A stretch of 64,000 nucleotides of DNA, taken from positions 11,673,596 through 11,737,595 of the forward strand of contig NW_004454173.1 in NCBI RefSeq assembly GCF_000283155.1. The letters are read 5' to 3'. A model generated the notes under the pieces. That model was given only the letters and a program-made list of their open reading frames with translations, did no database searches and had not been told where the DNA came from. Positions 24,143 through 36,475 of this stretch are shown piece after piece; within the stretch, counting starts at the first letter, position 1, and the number at the start of each line of letters is the position of its first letter. The DNA is from Ceratotherium simum simum. Lineage: Eukaryota > Chordata > Mammalia > Perissodactyla > Rhinocerotidae. Both the position numbers and the translations under genes were made by a program.

Positions 24143-24569
24143 AGTTATATTTCAATAAAGTAGTTATAGAAACTAGGATAATCTTTTCACACCCAGAATC
24201 TAAAACCTGATGGGGGAGTAAATTATGAACACAAATAATTGCAATGAAGACAGACTATCTAAGTGTTAAATTAGCTATACAGGCAGTGAATGCTGTAAGA
24301 GCTCAGAGGAGGGAGAAATATTCCAGGTCTGAGGTGGGGTGGAGAGGTGTTGGTGATCAGGTGAGTCTGCTTAGGCTGTCAGTGCCATCAGGGCAAGGAC
24401 TGAGTCTGCAGAGACTGGGTCAGATTTTGGTGACTATGAATCTCCAGTTGTTGGGCGGAGGCCTGGGCAAGCAGGCAGAGGTAGGAGGAAAGGCTTTCCA
24501 GGAAGAGAGACTGGAGATTTTAACACATTTGTTTTTAGTGATTGATAGAATATGAAGACCTGTCAACCC

Positions 24570-24905
24570 AGTAAAGAAATTTGACCTAAAAGACATAAAA
24601 CAGTGCACTCAACAATTGTAGACTATGTTCTTTTCAAGCACTCATGGAACGTTTATGAAAACTGGCTGTGTTCTGAGCCATAAAGCAAATAACAACACAT
24701 TTCAAAGGACTGTGATCTTAGAGAGCAAGTTCTTGGACCCAATGCAATAAAGTAGAAATAATAACTAAAAGATGATTAGAAAATCCTCATAAGTTTGGAA
24801 CTTAAGAAACACTTTTAAGCAACCTAAATGGAGAGACTTTCATAAACAAGGCATATATTCAGGAAAGAACTAGACATATGAGAACAGAAATGTCTTCTAG
24901 TTTTT
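24570..24905 (+). mobile_element. L1 fragment, ORF2 region
   Basis: Sense L1 ORF2-like sequence: TCTTTTCAAGCACTCATGGA, then a GAGCCATAAAGCAAATAAC segment, AAAGGACTGTGATCTTAGAG and AATGCAATAAAGTAGAAATA. Broken by substitutions and indels. Confidence 0.65.
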
Positions 24906-24922
24906 CTTTTTAGTACATTTCT

Positions 24923-25187
24923 TTTTTTTTTTTTCAATTTTTTTTTTTGTGGGGAAGATCAGCCCTGAGCTAACATCTGAGGCCAATCCTCCTCTTTTTT
25001 TTTTTTGCTGAGGAAGACTGACCCTGAGCTAACATCTGTGCCCATCTTCCTCTACTTTATATGGGACAGCGCTACCGCATGGTTTGACAAGCAGTGCCTC
25101 GGTGCATGCCAGGGATCCGAACCTGCGAACCCTAGGCTGCCTAAGCGGGGCACGCCCACATAACTGCTTGCGCCACCGGGCCGGCCC
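24923..25187 (-). mobile_element. ERE SINE (equine tRNA-derived)
   Basis: Antisense ERE from a long T-run to GGGCCGGCC. Target duplication TAGTACATTTCT (24911-24922) versus TAGTACTTTTCT (25188-25199). Confidence 0.95.
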
Positions 25188-25299
25188 TAGTACTTTTCTG
25201 ATGTGAATAATAATCTAGGACTCTAAGAATTCATTTCATCTCTGCACGCTTGAGTGTCTTTGGTAAAGCCTTGTGTGAGCTTATTGAGACTGGGCCTTG

Positions 25300-25465
25300 T
25301 CACTGGGCCGCCCAATCTAGCCCTTCGCTACTTCGAGTTTGCTCTAGTGGTAGTCACATCATCAGGGAGTCCACCCCGGGCCTACTAACTCAGATGTGCA
25401 TTGTAACAATATGCCCAGGTGATTCATGCACACATCAGGGTTTGGAAAGCTCTGATGAGGGTGGA
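25300..25465. mobile_element. MER5A-type hAT element
   Basis: Diverged, with TCCACCCCGGGCCTACTAAC, CAGATGTGCATTGTAACAA and GCCCAGGTGATTCATGC, matching MER5A order. Confidence 0.6.
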
Positions 25466-25489
25466 GGGGGATAACAAGTGGGGAGGACA

Positions 25490-25880
25490 AGCAGACGACG
25501 TCCATTCTCTCCTTAGCTCTTTTACAGTTGGGCCTCCACTCTACCACTTGACTAAAATCACTCTTACCCAGGCCTCCAGCTACCTCCTTTTTGCTAAATC
25601 TGGCAGGTGCCTTCTTTACTGTTGACCCTTGTCTTTCTCGAAGGCCATGAGCTCTCCTGTTTTCTTCCTACCTCCTTAGCTGCTCCTTCTCTGCTTCCTC
25701 TGGTTCCTCTTGCCCTGTCAGGGTTTGAGTTCCAGGGGCTCTGTGGTGGCCCTCACCTTTTCCCTGCGCACCCTCTGCCCGGTGGGATCCTCCGCTTCCC
25801 AAGGCTGTCATGCCCATCTCTCTGACGGGGACCCCAAGACTGAATCTCTTGCCCTCTAGATTGTTATATTCCATTTATTT
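25490..25880 (+). repeat. L2 LINE fragment, ORF2 region
   Basis: C/T-rich sense sequence with TTTTCTTCCTACCTCCTTAG and GCTGCTCCTTCTCTGCTTCC, like the L2 reverse-transcriptase segment encoding a serine/leucine-rich stretch. Diverged. Confidence 0.5.
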
Positions 25881-25984
25881 CTGGACACGTCTACTTGGAC
25901 TATTCCACAGGCAATTCGAAACTCAAGGCTTACGGATGAATGAGAAAAAGTAGGTCTGACACAGCATTTGGAGTATGATTCATT

Positions 25985-26112
25985 CCTATAAAATTGAACA
26001 TATCTGTACGAGTATATATGTGTAGAAGGATATTCAGCAAAAAAATGTTAATAGCATTTGTCTCTGGGAGGTGGAATTTCCAATGATTTTCCTTTTTCTT
26101 TTCTTTTTAAGT
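25985..26112 (+). repeat. L1 3'-end fragment
   Basis: Resembles the sense L1 3' untranslated end, with a TTGTCTCTGGGAGGTGGAAT segment followed by a T/C-rich tail. Confidence 0.5.
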
Positions 26113-26674
26113 GAGCAGCATCATTCTCACCAAAACAGTAGAGCTATTAAAAGACAACCACTACCTCAGTAAGTCGGTTATCTTTCCTAAGCAGCAAACT
26201 TCTCAAGCTATAATCCTTAGGAAGACAGCTCTATCCTCTCCTCATGTCACATATGCTTGCTTTCTCCTTATTTGGGGGAGAGGGTGTAACCACGAGAGTC
26301 CCAGCAGGAAACAGTTGGCACACTCAAATTAGGATCATGCGAGGAGTTTTTAAGAACGAGCTTGTTTACAAATATGTGGGCAGGGTGTAAAGAAACTACA
26401 AGGGATTGTGCAGCACCATGGGGACTCTGTGGCCACCCCTGGGCCTGCAGGGGAGAGGGAATGAGTGGTTATGGGAGCTGGGACAGGGCTGTATGGAGAG
26501 GGCCCTCTGACAGGAGCTCAGACCTGGGGCCTGGAACAATTGGATCTGGAGGGCCAAAAGGAAGACCTCTGGCACAGCCAAGGACCCTGTCCTCCTCTTC
26601 TCACATTTTCAGAGAGCGCTAGAACTTCTGATCCTTCTCCACCCTGCAGCCAGATTGACCTAGCAGGAATAAAA

Positions 26675-27430
26675 TCTCCTCACTGTCTTGATTAAACCTT
26701 TCTATCCCTCTCACTGCCCTCAGGATAAAGCCTAGGCTCCATAGTTTGGCCCTTTATCTCATCTTTCAGCTCCTGATCTCTCACCCTCTACACTCCAGCC
26801 ATGCAGAGTTGCTTGCTTTTCCCCAAAGGACTATGTTTTCTTTTCCTCCAGGGATTTCCACAGGCTGTTCCCTCTGCCCTGAGTGGTATCTCCTCCAAAC
26901 TACTCCCAGTCACCCTCCTTTTCTTCTCATCCTCTGGGGCTTAGCCATCATCTCCTCAAGGAAGTCCTCCTGGATTCTTCAAGGCTGGATTAGAGAGAAT
27001 GGGTTGAGTCACAGGCAACCAGTTTCTCCTTTCAAACTGCAAGCGGATGAGTCACTCCTCCTAGAAGAGGGAATAAAGGAAGGGGCAGAGATGCCAGAGT
27101 ATTCCTCCCATATTTTTCCTCCCTGCAGAGTAGACTGTCCACTCCCTTGACCTTTCAGCCTCTAGAACTGTGAGCAAGAGACTTTTGTTGTTATAAACCA
27201 CCCAGTCTGTGGTATCTTGTTATTGCAGCATGAAGGGGCTAAGTTAAGCACCATCTGTTTTTATTTGGTGTTTGTTTACTTATTTGTGGACTCTCACCCC
27301 ACTGGACCGTAAGCTCTATGAGGTCAGGGACCGGGCCCATTTTGCTCTGAGTCATATCCCTGGCACCTAGCATGGTAGCTGGCACGTGGTGGATACACAA
27401 TAAATAGTGTGGGACTGAACCTTGCAATTG
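26675..27430 (+). repeat. L2 LINE 3' region, interrupted by an MLT1 fragment
   Basis: Sense L2 runs from CCTCACTGTCTTGATT through AAAGCCTAGGCTCCATAGTT to about 26975. It resumes at about 27245 with GGACCGTAAGCTCTATGAGG and CACAATAAATAGTG. The gap is filled by an MLT1-like LTR. Confidence 0.8.
26985..27242 (+). mobile_element. MLT1-type MaLR LTR fragment inside L2
   Basis: The 3' end is recognisable: GCCTCTAGAACTGTGAGCAA, ATAAACCACCCAGTCTGTGG and TATCTTGTTATTGCAGC are the MLT1 LTR terminus. The 5' part is diverged. An old retroelement remnant without coding capacity. Confidence 0.65.
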
Positions 27431-28719
27431 TTTATTCAATACCATCATACTTTGTAGACTGCATGGATAAATGTTAATTCACCCCTAGAAGCACCTGGAA
27501 AAAAATCACGAAGTTGGTTTGACCTTTGCCAGGGGGCTGCATAGAGCTTCCCTACCTGATCCCAGGGTCGATGGAAAACAAAGAGGCTATTTGTCTGGGT
27601 CCCGCTCCACGCAATGTACTTGGCAGGGCGGTCCCTGTTAATAATGCTGGGCTCTGAATTCTTCTCAAATGTGTTTCAATGATTCTGAGGACTTAGGGGT
27701 CAGGGTGGAGAGGAGGAGATTATGCCAAGGGCCAATCTGTGTTTAGCCTATACCTTACTTGTAACCCTTGAATTAATTTGACACCTTTGTCAGAAAACCA
27801 ATGGCATCCGTTTATAGCTTTCATGAGAAAGAGGCAGCAGAGGATGTTTTGTTCGTTAGCGCCAGGGTTAGTTTCCTTATAGACATTGGAAGTTTGTAGA
27901 TGGAAGTTGTTCCATTGATCACTGTTAGTGATATACAGTAGAGTTTGCTTATATGATGGAGGAGAAATTTTAACATAATGGAATAGTATTGCATTTAATA
28001 TGTTCCATCATATAGTCAAAGCCCAATTTACAAAGAGCAAACAAAACAAAAATCACAGATTTTTAATGGAGATATTTGTGGTTGAATGGGACAATAATCT
28101 TTATTTAAAATAATAATTCAATCAGAGTCTTCATTGTGACACTCTCAGAAAGGCAAAATGTATTCCAAGAGGCAGTTTGAAAGTCACCTCTAGGAAGTGT
28201 GACAGATTCCACAGCTCTGATCCAGCTTCTTGCTTCCCATAGCAAGAATATTTTGCCTACAAACTGCCCCCCCAGTTCCTTTTACATTAAATGAACATGC
28301 ATGCCCCAGGGCACGTGGTTCCTCCAAAGAGGTGTCCTTTATCTCCTCCCTGTGACAAAACTAGGGACCTTGGAAGACATATGGCTCTCTGAAGCTTGGT
28401 GGAATTCTGATATGATCACCAAACTTTTTATTAACAAATTAATTGATTAGTTATTGGTGTTATTTAAACTGATAGCTTAAAACATTAGACATTCATGGGA
28501 AAGGGGAGATGTGAGAGAGAACTGACTGCAGAGGCTATAATCCTGGAGCATCTCCCCAGATCAGAGTGGAAGCAGCTCCCAAGTAGGGCCCGGGGTCCTG
28601 ATTCCACTGGAGAGCCACTTCCCTCTGTGATCCTCGCCTTCCCACAGCAAAAATGAGAGAACTTGCCTAGGTGATGGAGATATGGGGATAGAATGAGATG
28701 ATGTATGTGCCAATATTTT

Positions 28720-29680
28720 ATTTTGGTTTTCTTTTAATTGAGGTATAATTTACATAAACTAAAATTCACCCTTTTTAGGGTACATTTCTGCCAGTTTTGA
28801 CAAACGAATGCAGTCATGCAAACTAGCACTACAATCAAGTTAGAGAACAGTTCCATCTCCCCCTAAAATTCTCCTGGGCCCCTTTCTAGTCAACCCTTCC
28901 CACCATACCCAGGCCCTGAAAACCATCACTGACCTGTTTTCTATATCTGTAATTTTCCCCGTCCCAGAATGTCACAGAAGTGGCATCGCACAGTGTGTAT
29001 GTAGCCTTTGGGTCTAGCTTCTCTTCTTTTTTTTGGTGAGGAAGATCAGCCCTGAGCTAACATCCACGCCAATCCTCCTCTTTTTGCCGAGGAAGACTGG
29101 CCCTGAGCTAACATCCACGCCAATCCTCCTCTTTTTGCCGAGGAAGACTGGCCCTGAGCTAACATCTGTGCCCATCTTCCTCCACTTTATGTGGGATGCG
29201 GCCTCAGCATGGCCTGACAAGCAGTGCGTTGGTGCACTCCCAGGATCCAAACCCGAGGCTGCCAGCAGTGGAGCGTGCGTACTTATCCGCTATGCCATGG
29301 GGCCGCCCCAGGGTCTAGCTTCATTTGCTTTGCATTTGGGATTCATCCACGTTGTTGACTGTGTCACCAGTCCATTCTTTCCATTGCGAGGTAGTATTCC
29401 ATTGATGGATGTACCAGTTTGTTTATCCGTTCACCAGCTGAAGGACATTTGGGTTGTTTCCAGTTTTTGAAGATTATAAATAGAGCTGCTGTATACATTT
29501 GCATACAGGTTTTTGTGTGAACATAGATTTTCATTTCTCTTGGATAAGTACCTAAGAGTGGGATTGCTGGGTCATATGGTAAGTGTATGTTTAACTTTAT
29601 AAGAAACTGAAACTGATTTCCAAAGCGGCTGTACTATTTTGCATCCCCACTAGCAATGTATAAGTGTTGTGACAATATCT
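28720..29680 (-). mobile_element. L1M fragment, split by an ERE
   Basis: Antisense L1 3' region: TTGAGGTATAATTTACATAA, GGACATTTGGGTTGTTTCCA and GGGATTGCTGGGTCATATGG. It is interrupted by the ERE at 29022-29310 and resumes with the duplicated GGGTCTAGCTTC. Confidence 0.85.
29022..29310 (-). mobile_element. ERE SINE with internal 51-bp triplication
   Basis: Antisense ERE inserted in L1. Target duplication GGGTCTAGCTTC is exact at 29010-29021 and 29311-29322. The tail-proximal part is repeated with a 51-bp period, units starting at 29038, 29089 and 29140. Confidence 0.95.
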
Positions 29681-29884
29681 TGAAAAATAAAAATCTCTAC
29701 ACATCACTTATAAAGGCAGGCAGAAAGCAATTTTCCCAGGATTGGGAAGGGCAACTTAGAGACAACTCTAAATTGTTTGCCAAACTAGCCACCAGAGGCC
29801 ACAGGAATCAGCTGAGAATGTTTACTGAGACTTTGGAGCAATGCTGCAATAATATTGTCTATTGAGAATCACATTGAATACTGG

Positions 29885-30110
29885 CAGACATTTGTGGAGC
29901 ACTTACATGCTCTGGGCATTGGGCTTCATGCTTTCCATGGGTCTTCACAATGACTCTTATTATTGTCCCACCTTACAGGTGAGGACATGAGGCCCAGAGA
30001 GGGTAAATAACATCCCAAAGGCAGCCCAGCTCATAAGAGACCTAACAGGGAATACCATCCAGCTGTGTGGGATTCCAGACCCTGTACTCTTATAACTGCT
30101 CTCCTATGCT
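29885..30110 (-). repeat. MIR SINE
   Basis: Antisense MIR with CCACCTTACAGGTGAGGAC, GAGGCCCAGAGAGGGTAAAT and CAGACCCTGTACTCTTATAA. Confidence 0.75.
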
Positions 30111-30689
30111 GGCCTTTTAGCTACTAATGATTACTAGTTATTAACGCTCTTCAGAATGTACCTTCTGCTTTTCCCTGCACATGAAAATTGGGCCAAGAAC
30201 ATTGGGCAGAAATAAAGCTTTCTGCCAGGTAGCCCTGAGCCTTTCTGCTGCTGCTCTTTCAGTCCAAACCCACACGACTTCCCTGCCAGGCTCAGTTCTC
30301 GGCTCTCAGCCTTACTGGCTTCCTCCAAATCCTGCTGTAAGTCACATGTCCTGTCTTTGGAGAATATTCTGGGAAGAAAACCTCTTGCCAATCTAACTGA
30401 ATGTGGGAAAGTCTGATGGAAGGAGTATTCTCTTCCAGTTTGAGAAGGTCAGGCTGAGAGTCTGCTGCCAAGAGACAGACCTGGTTCTCCCTCTCCAGCT
30501 CTTGCTTTGATGTGAATCCATTCCTCCCGCCACATGAAGCACAAAGAGGCAGAGTTTTAGGAGGATCATCTTGTGCTCCAAATGTTGGGTGCCTCAGAGA
30601 ACTTTGGAATCCTAAGATCCATAGAGCCATGATTTAGAGCTGATGAGGGACCCTGAGGATCACACATTCTGACCCCTTAGACCCACTGA

Positions 30690-30875
30690 ATTAAATTGCT
30701 GACAGAATTCTGACTCTATCACTTCCTGGCTGTGTGGCCTTGGGCAAGGTGATTAATCTCTCTGGGCCTAAGTTTCTCTGCCTGTAAAATAGAGAAGTGA
30801 TGTAAGAACTGAATGAGCAATGATTAGAGCACAGTGCCAGGCAAATTGTAAGTGCTTAATAAATGATAGCTTAGT
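30690..30875 (+). repeat. MIR SINE
   Basis: Sense MIR: CACTTCCTGGCTGTGTGGCC, CTTGGGCAAGGTGATTAATC and GCTTAATAAATG are all conserved. Confidence 0.88.
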
Positions 30876-30944
30876 AATACAACCCAGAGATTTTAAGTGA
30901 CATTTCTACCACCAATGTTTCTCAGAGCAGAGTTAGAGTTAGGC

Positions 30945-31110
30945 AGTCTAGTGCCTCAAATGGAATGCTTGACTGGGACACAGGAGAAATCTGAGGTTAA
31001 GAACAGATTGGCAAATTAATTAGCTTTGTGATCTTGAGCAGTCGCTTAACCTCCCCTCTCACTTTCCTTCAATAATTACCTCTGAGAACTGTTCCTTATG
31101 GTTCTCACCA
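30945..31110 (+). repeat. MIR SINE fragment
   Basis: Sense MIR-like: GTGATCTTGAGCAGTCGCTT, then AACCTCCCCTCTCACTTTCC. Confidence 0.55.
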
Positions 31111-31269
31111 TAAGGTGATCTTTTAAAGTAAAAAAATAAAAAGAACTGTCTTCTTCAGATTGTCACATCCTCCTCTGTTCTACTCAGTAGCAGTTTTAGA
31201 AGGAAGGATCCTTGTATCTAGAAAAACTTTGTGTGTTTTCCCAGTAAGATAAATTTCTTAATAATAGTA

Positions 31270-31500
31270 ATAATGATAGCCATGGTTCTGAGCATTTTCG
31301 CTGGGCCAGGTGCATCACGTGTATCACGTCCCAGAAGTCTCCTGACAGCCTAGTGAGGATGAAGAAACCCAAGTTGAGATGGTCAAGTAACTTGGCCAAC
31401 ATCACTCGGCTGGGAGGTGGCAGAACCAGGATCCGAACCCCCGTCTCTCTGATGCCAAAATGCGTGCTCTTCACCACAGCTCTGCTGCCTCGCTTAGGAA
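31270..31500 (-). repeat. MIR SINE
   Basis: Antisense MIR: GAGGATGAAGAAACCCAAGT, AAGTAACTTGGCCAACATCA and CAGGATCCGAACCCCCGTC. Confidence 0.82.
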
Positions 31501-32549
31501 CATGACAGAGAACTTTTAGAATGGAGAGGAACCTTGGTGATGACCTAGTCTTATGACCCCAGCCACTCCTTTTGATTAACTGCAGCATAGTTGCTGCCTT
31601 CTCTGTCAAGTTATATAAGCTTCCTGCCCACTCCAGTTGGAAGAAGGCTGAGCTGGAGAACCCCAGCTTGGGAATTCCTGGTGTGGATTGAGCCCCTTAA
31701 GTGGTCAGCACAGTCTGAAGTTGCCATGCGCTGGACTGAGACGGGAGTTCAAGGGGGTCTGCATAATGAAGGGCAGCAGTCTGAGACGCTGGTTCCCTGA
31801 GGCTGCGAGGTAGACATTTTGGGGTCTAGAGCACTGAGGCGCTCTTTCTAAGGGTGAGTGGGGAAAACACTGCGGAAGCTGTCATGTAACTTTCCAAAAT
31901 CCAACCGTCTCTTCCAGTGGCCAACACTGAACCCCAGCTTCTGGCATTCCGCTCTGGGCTTGTGGGGGTGGCAGTGCCTGGCACAGCCTGTCTTCTGGCT
32001 GAAGACAACACACACATCTCACCCTCTTCCTTCCCATCTCTGCCAGTGACCTTGAACGAGTCTCTCAAGGATCAATTGAACTGTTTAAGCTCTAAGCTGT
32101 TGATTAAAATAAATAAATAGGAATGATAACATGTGAACAATTGTCCTGTATATATAGAAAGATTTTCTTCTAGACCACACTCTCCTCTTCCCCCACCTCT
32201 GTAGCACAATTACAGGCCAAATGCTGTGGCAATTCAAGGAGAATGAGAGGAAATTTGCTTTGAAATAGGAGGAGAAACTGACCTGGCTGGTTTGGTAATA
32301 GGTCCAAAGAACACAGTGTCCTCTGGACGCTGACGGCTGCTGGAATAAATCTGTTCCTCTCCGGCCAGTTGACTCACGGCAAGCGGAGATGGTGACCAAC
32401 ATTTATGGGGAGCCCACTCCATCCTTGACAGCGAGATGTGCTGAGGTGGGAGATGAGATAGATTTTTACGTACTGATAAACAATGGGAAGATGACCACAA
32501 CGATAAGTGAAGTGAATAAAACAGTTTACAAAACAAAGTGTAACGTAGT

Positions 32550-32706
32550 ATCACATTTACACATTTTTACAAACGAGTATGCATAAAAACATCTGAAAGA
32601 ATATACACAAACTGTTAATAGATGTGGGATTGAAGAAGGCAGGGAGGGGATTTTCATTTTTTATTATGTATACTTTGGTATTATTTGAATTTTTCCTACA
32701 GAGAAT
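32550..32706 (+). repeat. L1 3'-end fragment
   Basis: Resembles the sense L1 3' tail: GGAAGGGATTTTCATTTTT-like sequence with TATTATTTGAATTTTTCCTA. Nearly the same phrase recurs at 34830-34850. Confidence 0.45.
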
Positions 32707-32832
32707 GAATTGCTTCCCCCCCCCAATATTCTTTGATATTTATCACAATATCATTTTTTAAAGTCAGGTTTATTGAAGTAAAATTTACATATAATTACAT
32801 CATAATTATACATATACTATAGTAAAATCACT

Positions 32833-33062
32833 ATTTTTTTTGAGGAATATCAACCTTGAGCTAACATCCATGCCAATCCTCCTCTTTTTGCTGAGGAAGA
32901 CTGGCCCTGAGCTAACATCCATGTCCATCTTCCTCCACTTTATGTTGGAGGCCGCCACAGCACGGCTGGAGAAGCGGTGCCTTGGTGTGCGCCCGGGATG
33001 GAACCCGGGCCCCCAGTAGCGGAGCGTGCTCAGTTAACCACTAAGCCACGGGGCTGGTCCCC
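32833..33062 (-). mobile_element. ERE SINE (equine tRNA-derived)
   Basis: Antisense ERE running from TTTTTTTTGAGGAATATCAA to CCACGGGGCTGGTCC inside L1. A convincing target duplication was not found. Confidence 0.88.
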
Positions 33063-34229
33063 ACCACAATCTAATTTTAAACACTTTCACCAAACCAAAA
33101 AGAAACCCCATACCCATTAGTAGTGACTTCATATTCCCCCCTCCCCACCCCCTCAGCTCTAGGCAACCAATAATCTACTTTATGTTTCTATAGATTTGCT
33201 TATTAATTTTTATATATGGTAAAGGTAAGGGTCAAAGTTCATTTTTTGTACATTTATGTCCAATTGTTACAGCATCTTCATTTGTTGAAGACTGTTTTTT
33301 CTCCATTGAACTACCCCGTCATTCTGGTCCATAATCAAGGACTTAAACGTGTGAGTCTATTTCTGAACTCGCTACTCTGTTCCATTGATCTACGTGTCTA
33401 TCCACATGCCAAAACCACACTGTCTTGATTACTATAGCTTCATAAAAGATTCAAAATATGGTAATGTGAGTCCTCCAATTTTGTTCTTCTTTTTCAGAAT
33501 AGTTTTGACTGTCTTATGTCCTTTGTATTTCCACATAAATCTTAGAACCAGCTTGTCAATTTCCAAAAAAAAAAAAAAGCCTGCTGAGATTTTGATTGAT
33601 TGCTTTGACTCCTTAGGTTAATTTAGGGAGAATCGACATTTTAACAATATTTAGTCTTCTGATTCATGAACATCGTACATCTCTCCGTGTAGTTAGGTCT
33701 TCTTTAAGTTTTCTTAGCAATATTTTACAGTTTTCAGCATTAGATCTTGCATATATTTTGTTAGACTTATTCATAAGAATTTCATGTTTTTTGATGCTAA
33801 TATAAATGTTATTTTTAAAATTTCAATTTCCAATTGTTTACTGTTAGTATTTTGAAATATGATTTTTATATACTGACCTTATAGTCTCTGACTTTACTAA
33901 ACTCTCTTGTTAGTTCTATTCACTATTTTGTAGATTCTTTGGGATTTTCTATGTAGATGATAACATTTTCACTTTTTCCCAAATTGTATGCCTTTTATTT
34001 CTTTCTCTTGCCTTATTGCACTGGCAAAGAGCACCAGTTCAGTGTTGTATGGGAGGAATGAGAACAGATATCTTGCTATGTTCCCGATTTTAGGGGGAAA
34101 ATATTCAGTTTTTCACCATTAAATATGATGTCCTTTATCAGCTTGAGAAAGTTCCTTTCTCTTCCTAGTTACCTGAGTGATTTTATCGTGAAAAGATGTT
34201 GGATTTTGGCAAATGCTTTTTGCAGTTTT

Positions 34230-34478
34230 TTTTTTTGGCATCTATAGTCATACATCACTTAACAATGGGGATTCATTCTGAGAAATGCATCATTAGGAGA
34301 TTTCATCACTGTGCAAACATCATAGAGTGTACTTATGTACAACATCATAGAGTGTACAAACCTAGATGGCATAGCCTACTACACACCTAGACTATATGGT
34401 AGTAATCTTATGGGACCACTGTTGTATACGTGGTCGTCATTAACTGAAATGTTGTATGTGGTGCATGACTGTATTGAG
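34230..34478. mobile_element. non-autonomous DNA transposon with TACAGTCATGC-type ends
   Basis: The left end reads TAGTCATACATCACTTAAC. The right end, read in reverse complement, starts TACAGTCATGCACCACATAC. Inside is GCATAGCCTACTACACACCT, a phrase of a common mammalian DNA transposon whose name I cannot give with certainty. It contains an 18-bp local duplication, ATCATAGAGTGTACTTA-like, near 34317-34360. Confidence 0.65.
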
Positions 34479-34869
34479 ATGATCATATGGTTTTTCTTTT
34501 TTAGTTTCCTGATATGGTGAATTGTTGATTTCTTTGAATGCTGAACCAACTTTGCATTCCAGGGATAAACTCTTTTTGGTCATGATGTATTATGCTTTTT
34601 ATATTTGCTGGATTTGATTTGTTAATATTTTATGAAGAATTGTCATGTTTAGATTCATAAGGATATTGATCCATAGTTTTGTTTTCTTATAATGTCTTTT
34701 TTTGATTTTGGCATCAGGATAACGAGGGGAGAAGTGCTCTCTCCTCTTCTATTTTCTGGGAGAGTGTGTGTAAAATTGGTACTGTTTCTTCGTTGTTTTC
34801 ATCCTCATTTTTTAGTTTGAATACTTCAGTATTATTTGAATTTTTCCTAAAGAGAATACAATATATTTT

Positions 34870-35200
34870 TAAAAAGCTTTCTATTTTAAAATAGTTTTAT
34901 ACTTACAAAAGTCACAAAAATAGGACAGAGAGTTCCCATATACCTTTCACTCAGATTGCCCTACCGTTAACATTTTACATAATCATAGTACAACAATCGA
35001 AAGCAAGAAATTAACATTGATATAATGTAAATTAATCTATAGATCTTATTCAAATTTTACCACTTTCCCAATAATGGCCTTTTTCTGGTCCAGGATCCCA
35101 CACTGCTTTTAGTTGTCATGACTCCTTAGTCTCCTTTAATCTAAAAAAAGTTCCTGTCTTTCTTTATCTTTAATGATATTTGCACTAATTAAAAAATAAT
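34870..35200 (-). repeat. L1M 3'-region fragment
   Basis: Antisense L1-associated sequence: GAGAGTTCCCATATACCTTT, CCTACCGTTAACATTTTACA and TCATGACTCCTTAGTCTCCT. Confidence 0.65.
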
Positions 35201-36475
35201 CAGGGAAACTTTTTCCCTCTTTACCTCCTTTTCTTCCTTCTGAATAATTTACTGTAAGGCCATTAGCTTGGGCCAAACAAAGTACGCATCAGTGGAGAGT
35301 GGGTAGTGGGAGTTTCAGTGGCCTGTTACAGATACAGGAACCCAAATGGAATGAGGCAGCATCTATGAATGGGGGCTGGTGATGGCCCAACAGGGTTGTC
35401 AGGGTCTGAGTTGAGTGAAGAGAGCCTCTGTACCAGTGTAGGGGGTGAGGGTGGGCCAGAGTAGGTGAAGTGATGAGGGCATCTGTGCAGGGGTGTGATG
35501 GCAGCAACAGAAGATAGGTTACACACAGGGACCTTGATCAAATAAATATATTGAGAATAATGAAAGACAGATGTCTCACTATCAGAGAGAGGGTATGATA
35601 TGGAGAGGAAGATAACTAGAATGAATGAATCTTGTGGTGTTGGATGAGAATTGAAGGTAACTGTGTAAACTTATGGTTTTCATATACAAAAATAGAAATA
35701 GAAGTACAGATCTCCCTAGCTCTATCATCTGAGAGGTTCAGGGAGGAGCAAAACCCCAATAGCAATGAGCACACCCAGTACCCAGATCTTGGCTTCTAAT
35801 TACCATTCTCCACTAAAAGAAACCAAGGCTCTTGAGAGAAATGGCTGATTTCAGGGCTAGGGCAGGTAAAGTACAAGATGAACCTGGAATATCTTGGTGT
35901 CAGTAAGGAAGTGCTATCATAATAATGGAGACATGTCAAAAGAACATAGAAGCCAGTTTGAAGGGGCTCACACTTGCCAAATCTGGGATAATTTGAGTAT
36001 CAAGATAATAATAGTAATGGATTATAAGCCACTTAGTAAAATGGGAATGGATAAATCTATACTGAAATAAATAAACGAATAATAAATGGGGAGAGGAGAA
36101 AGCTTTCTCTTACCATGGAATGTCAACTAATGAATATAAAATAATGATAGAATTAGAAAATCACTTGGGCAATCAAAATAATAATAATAATTCAGCCAAG
36201 AAGCGCAAAGGGATGCTAAAAGTAGTGGGTGAAAGTTGAAGGAGAAATGGATATTTACATAACTTCGAAGTACCTCCCTACAAATATTTGATGATTAGAA
36301 AGGGAAAAAAGGGAAACTTTACAGTGGAAAAGCCGGGCAGACACCACCTAATCAAGTGATCAAGGTTAACATCACAAGTAATGGGACAAATCGACATTGA
36401 GCACCTCTTAATAGTATGTAATGAGAAGCACACAGCATCTCTTCTGTGATTGCTCTGTCAAAAATGCATAACCAC

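Larger units (their letters stand above)
32755..34855 (-). mobile_element. L1M fragment (3' end and ORF2), carrying two later insertions
   Basis: Antisense L1: an AAAGAAACCCCATACCCATT segment near 33098, a Ser-rich AT-rich ORF2 stretch, and reverse-transcriptase-region sequence such as ACTTTGCATTCCAGGGATAA at 34548-34567. The ERE at 32833-33062 and a palindromic DNA element at 34230-34478 interrupt it. Many stops; inactive. Confidence 0.75.

Noticed and set aside
29014..29470. Open frames with a repeated RKTGPELTSTPILLFLP peptide
   Set aside because: The repeat is the 51-bp triplication inside an antisense ERE, not a protein repeat.
32755..34855. Possible active L1
   Set aside because: Antisense, truncated, interrupted by two insertions and full of stops.
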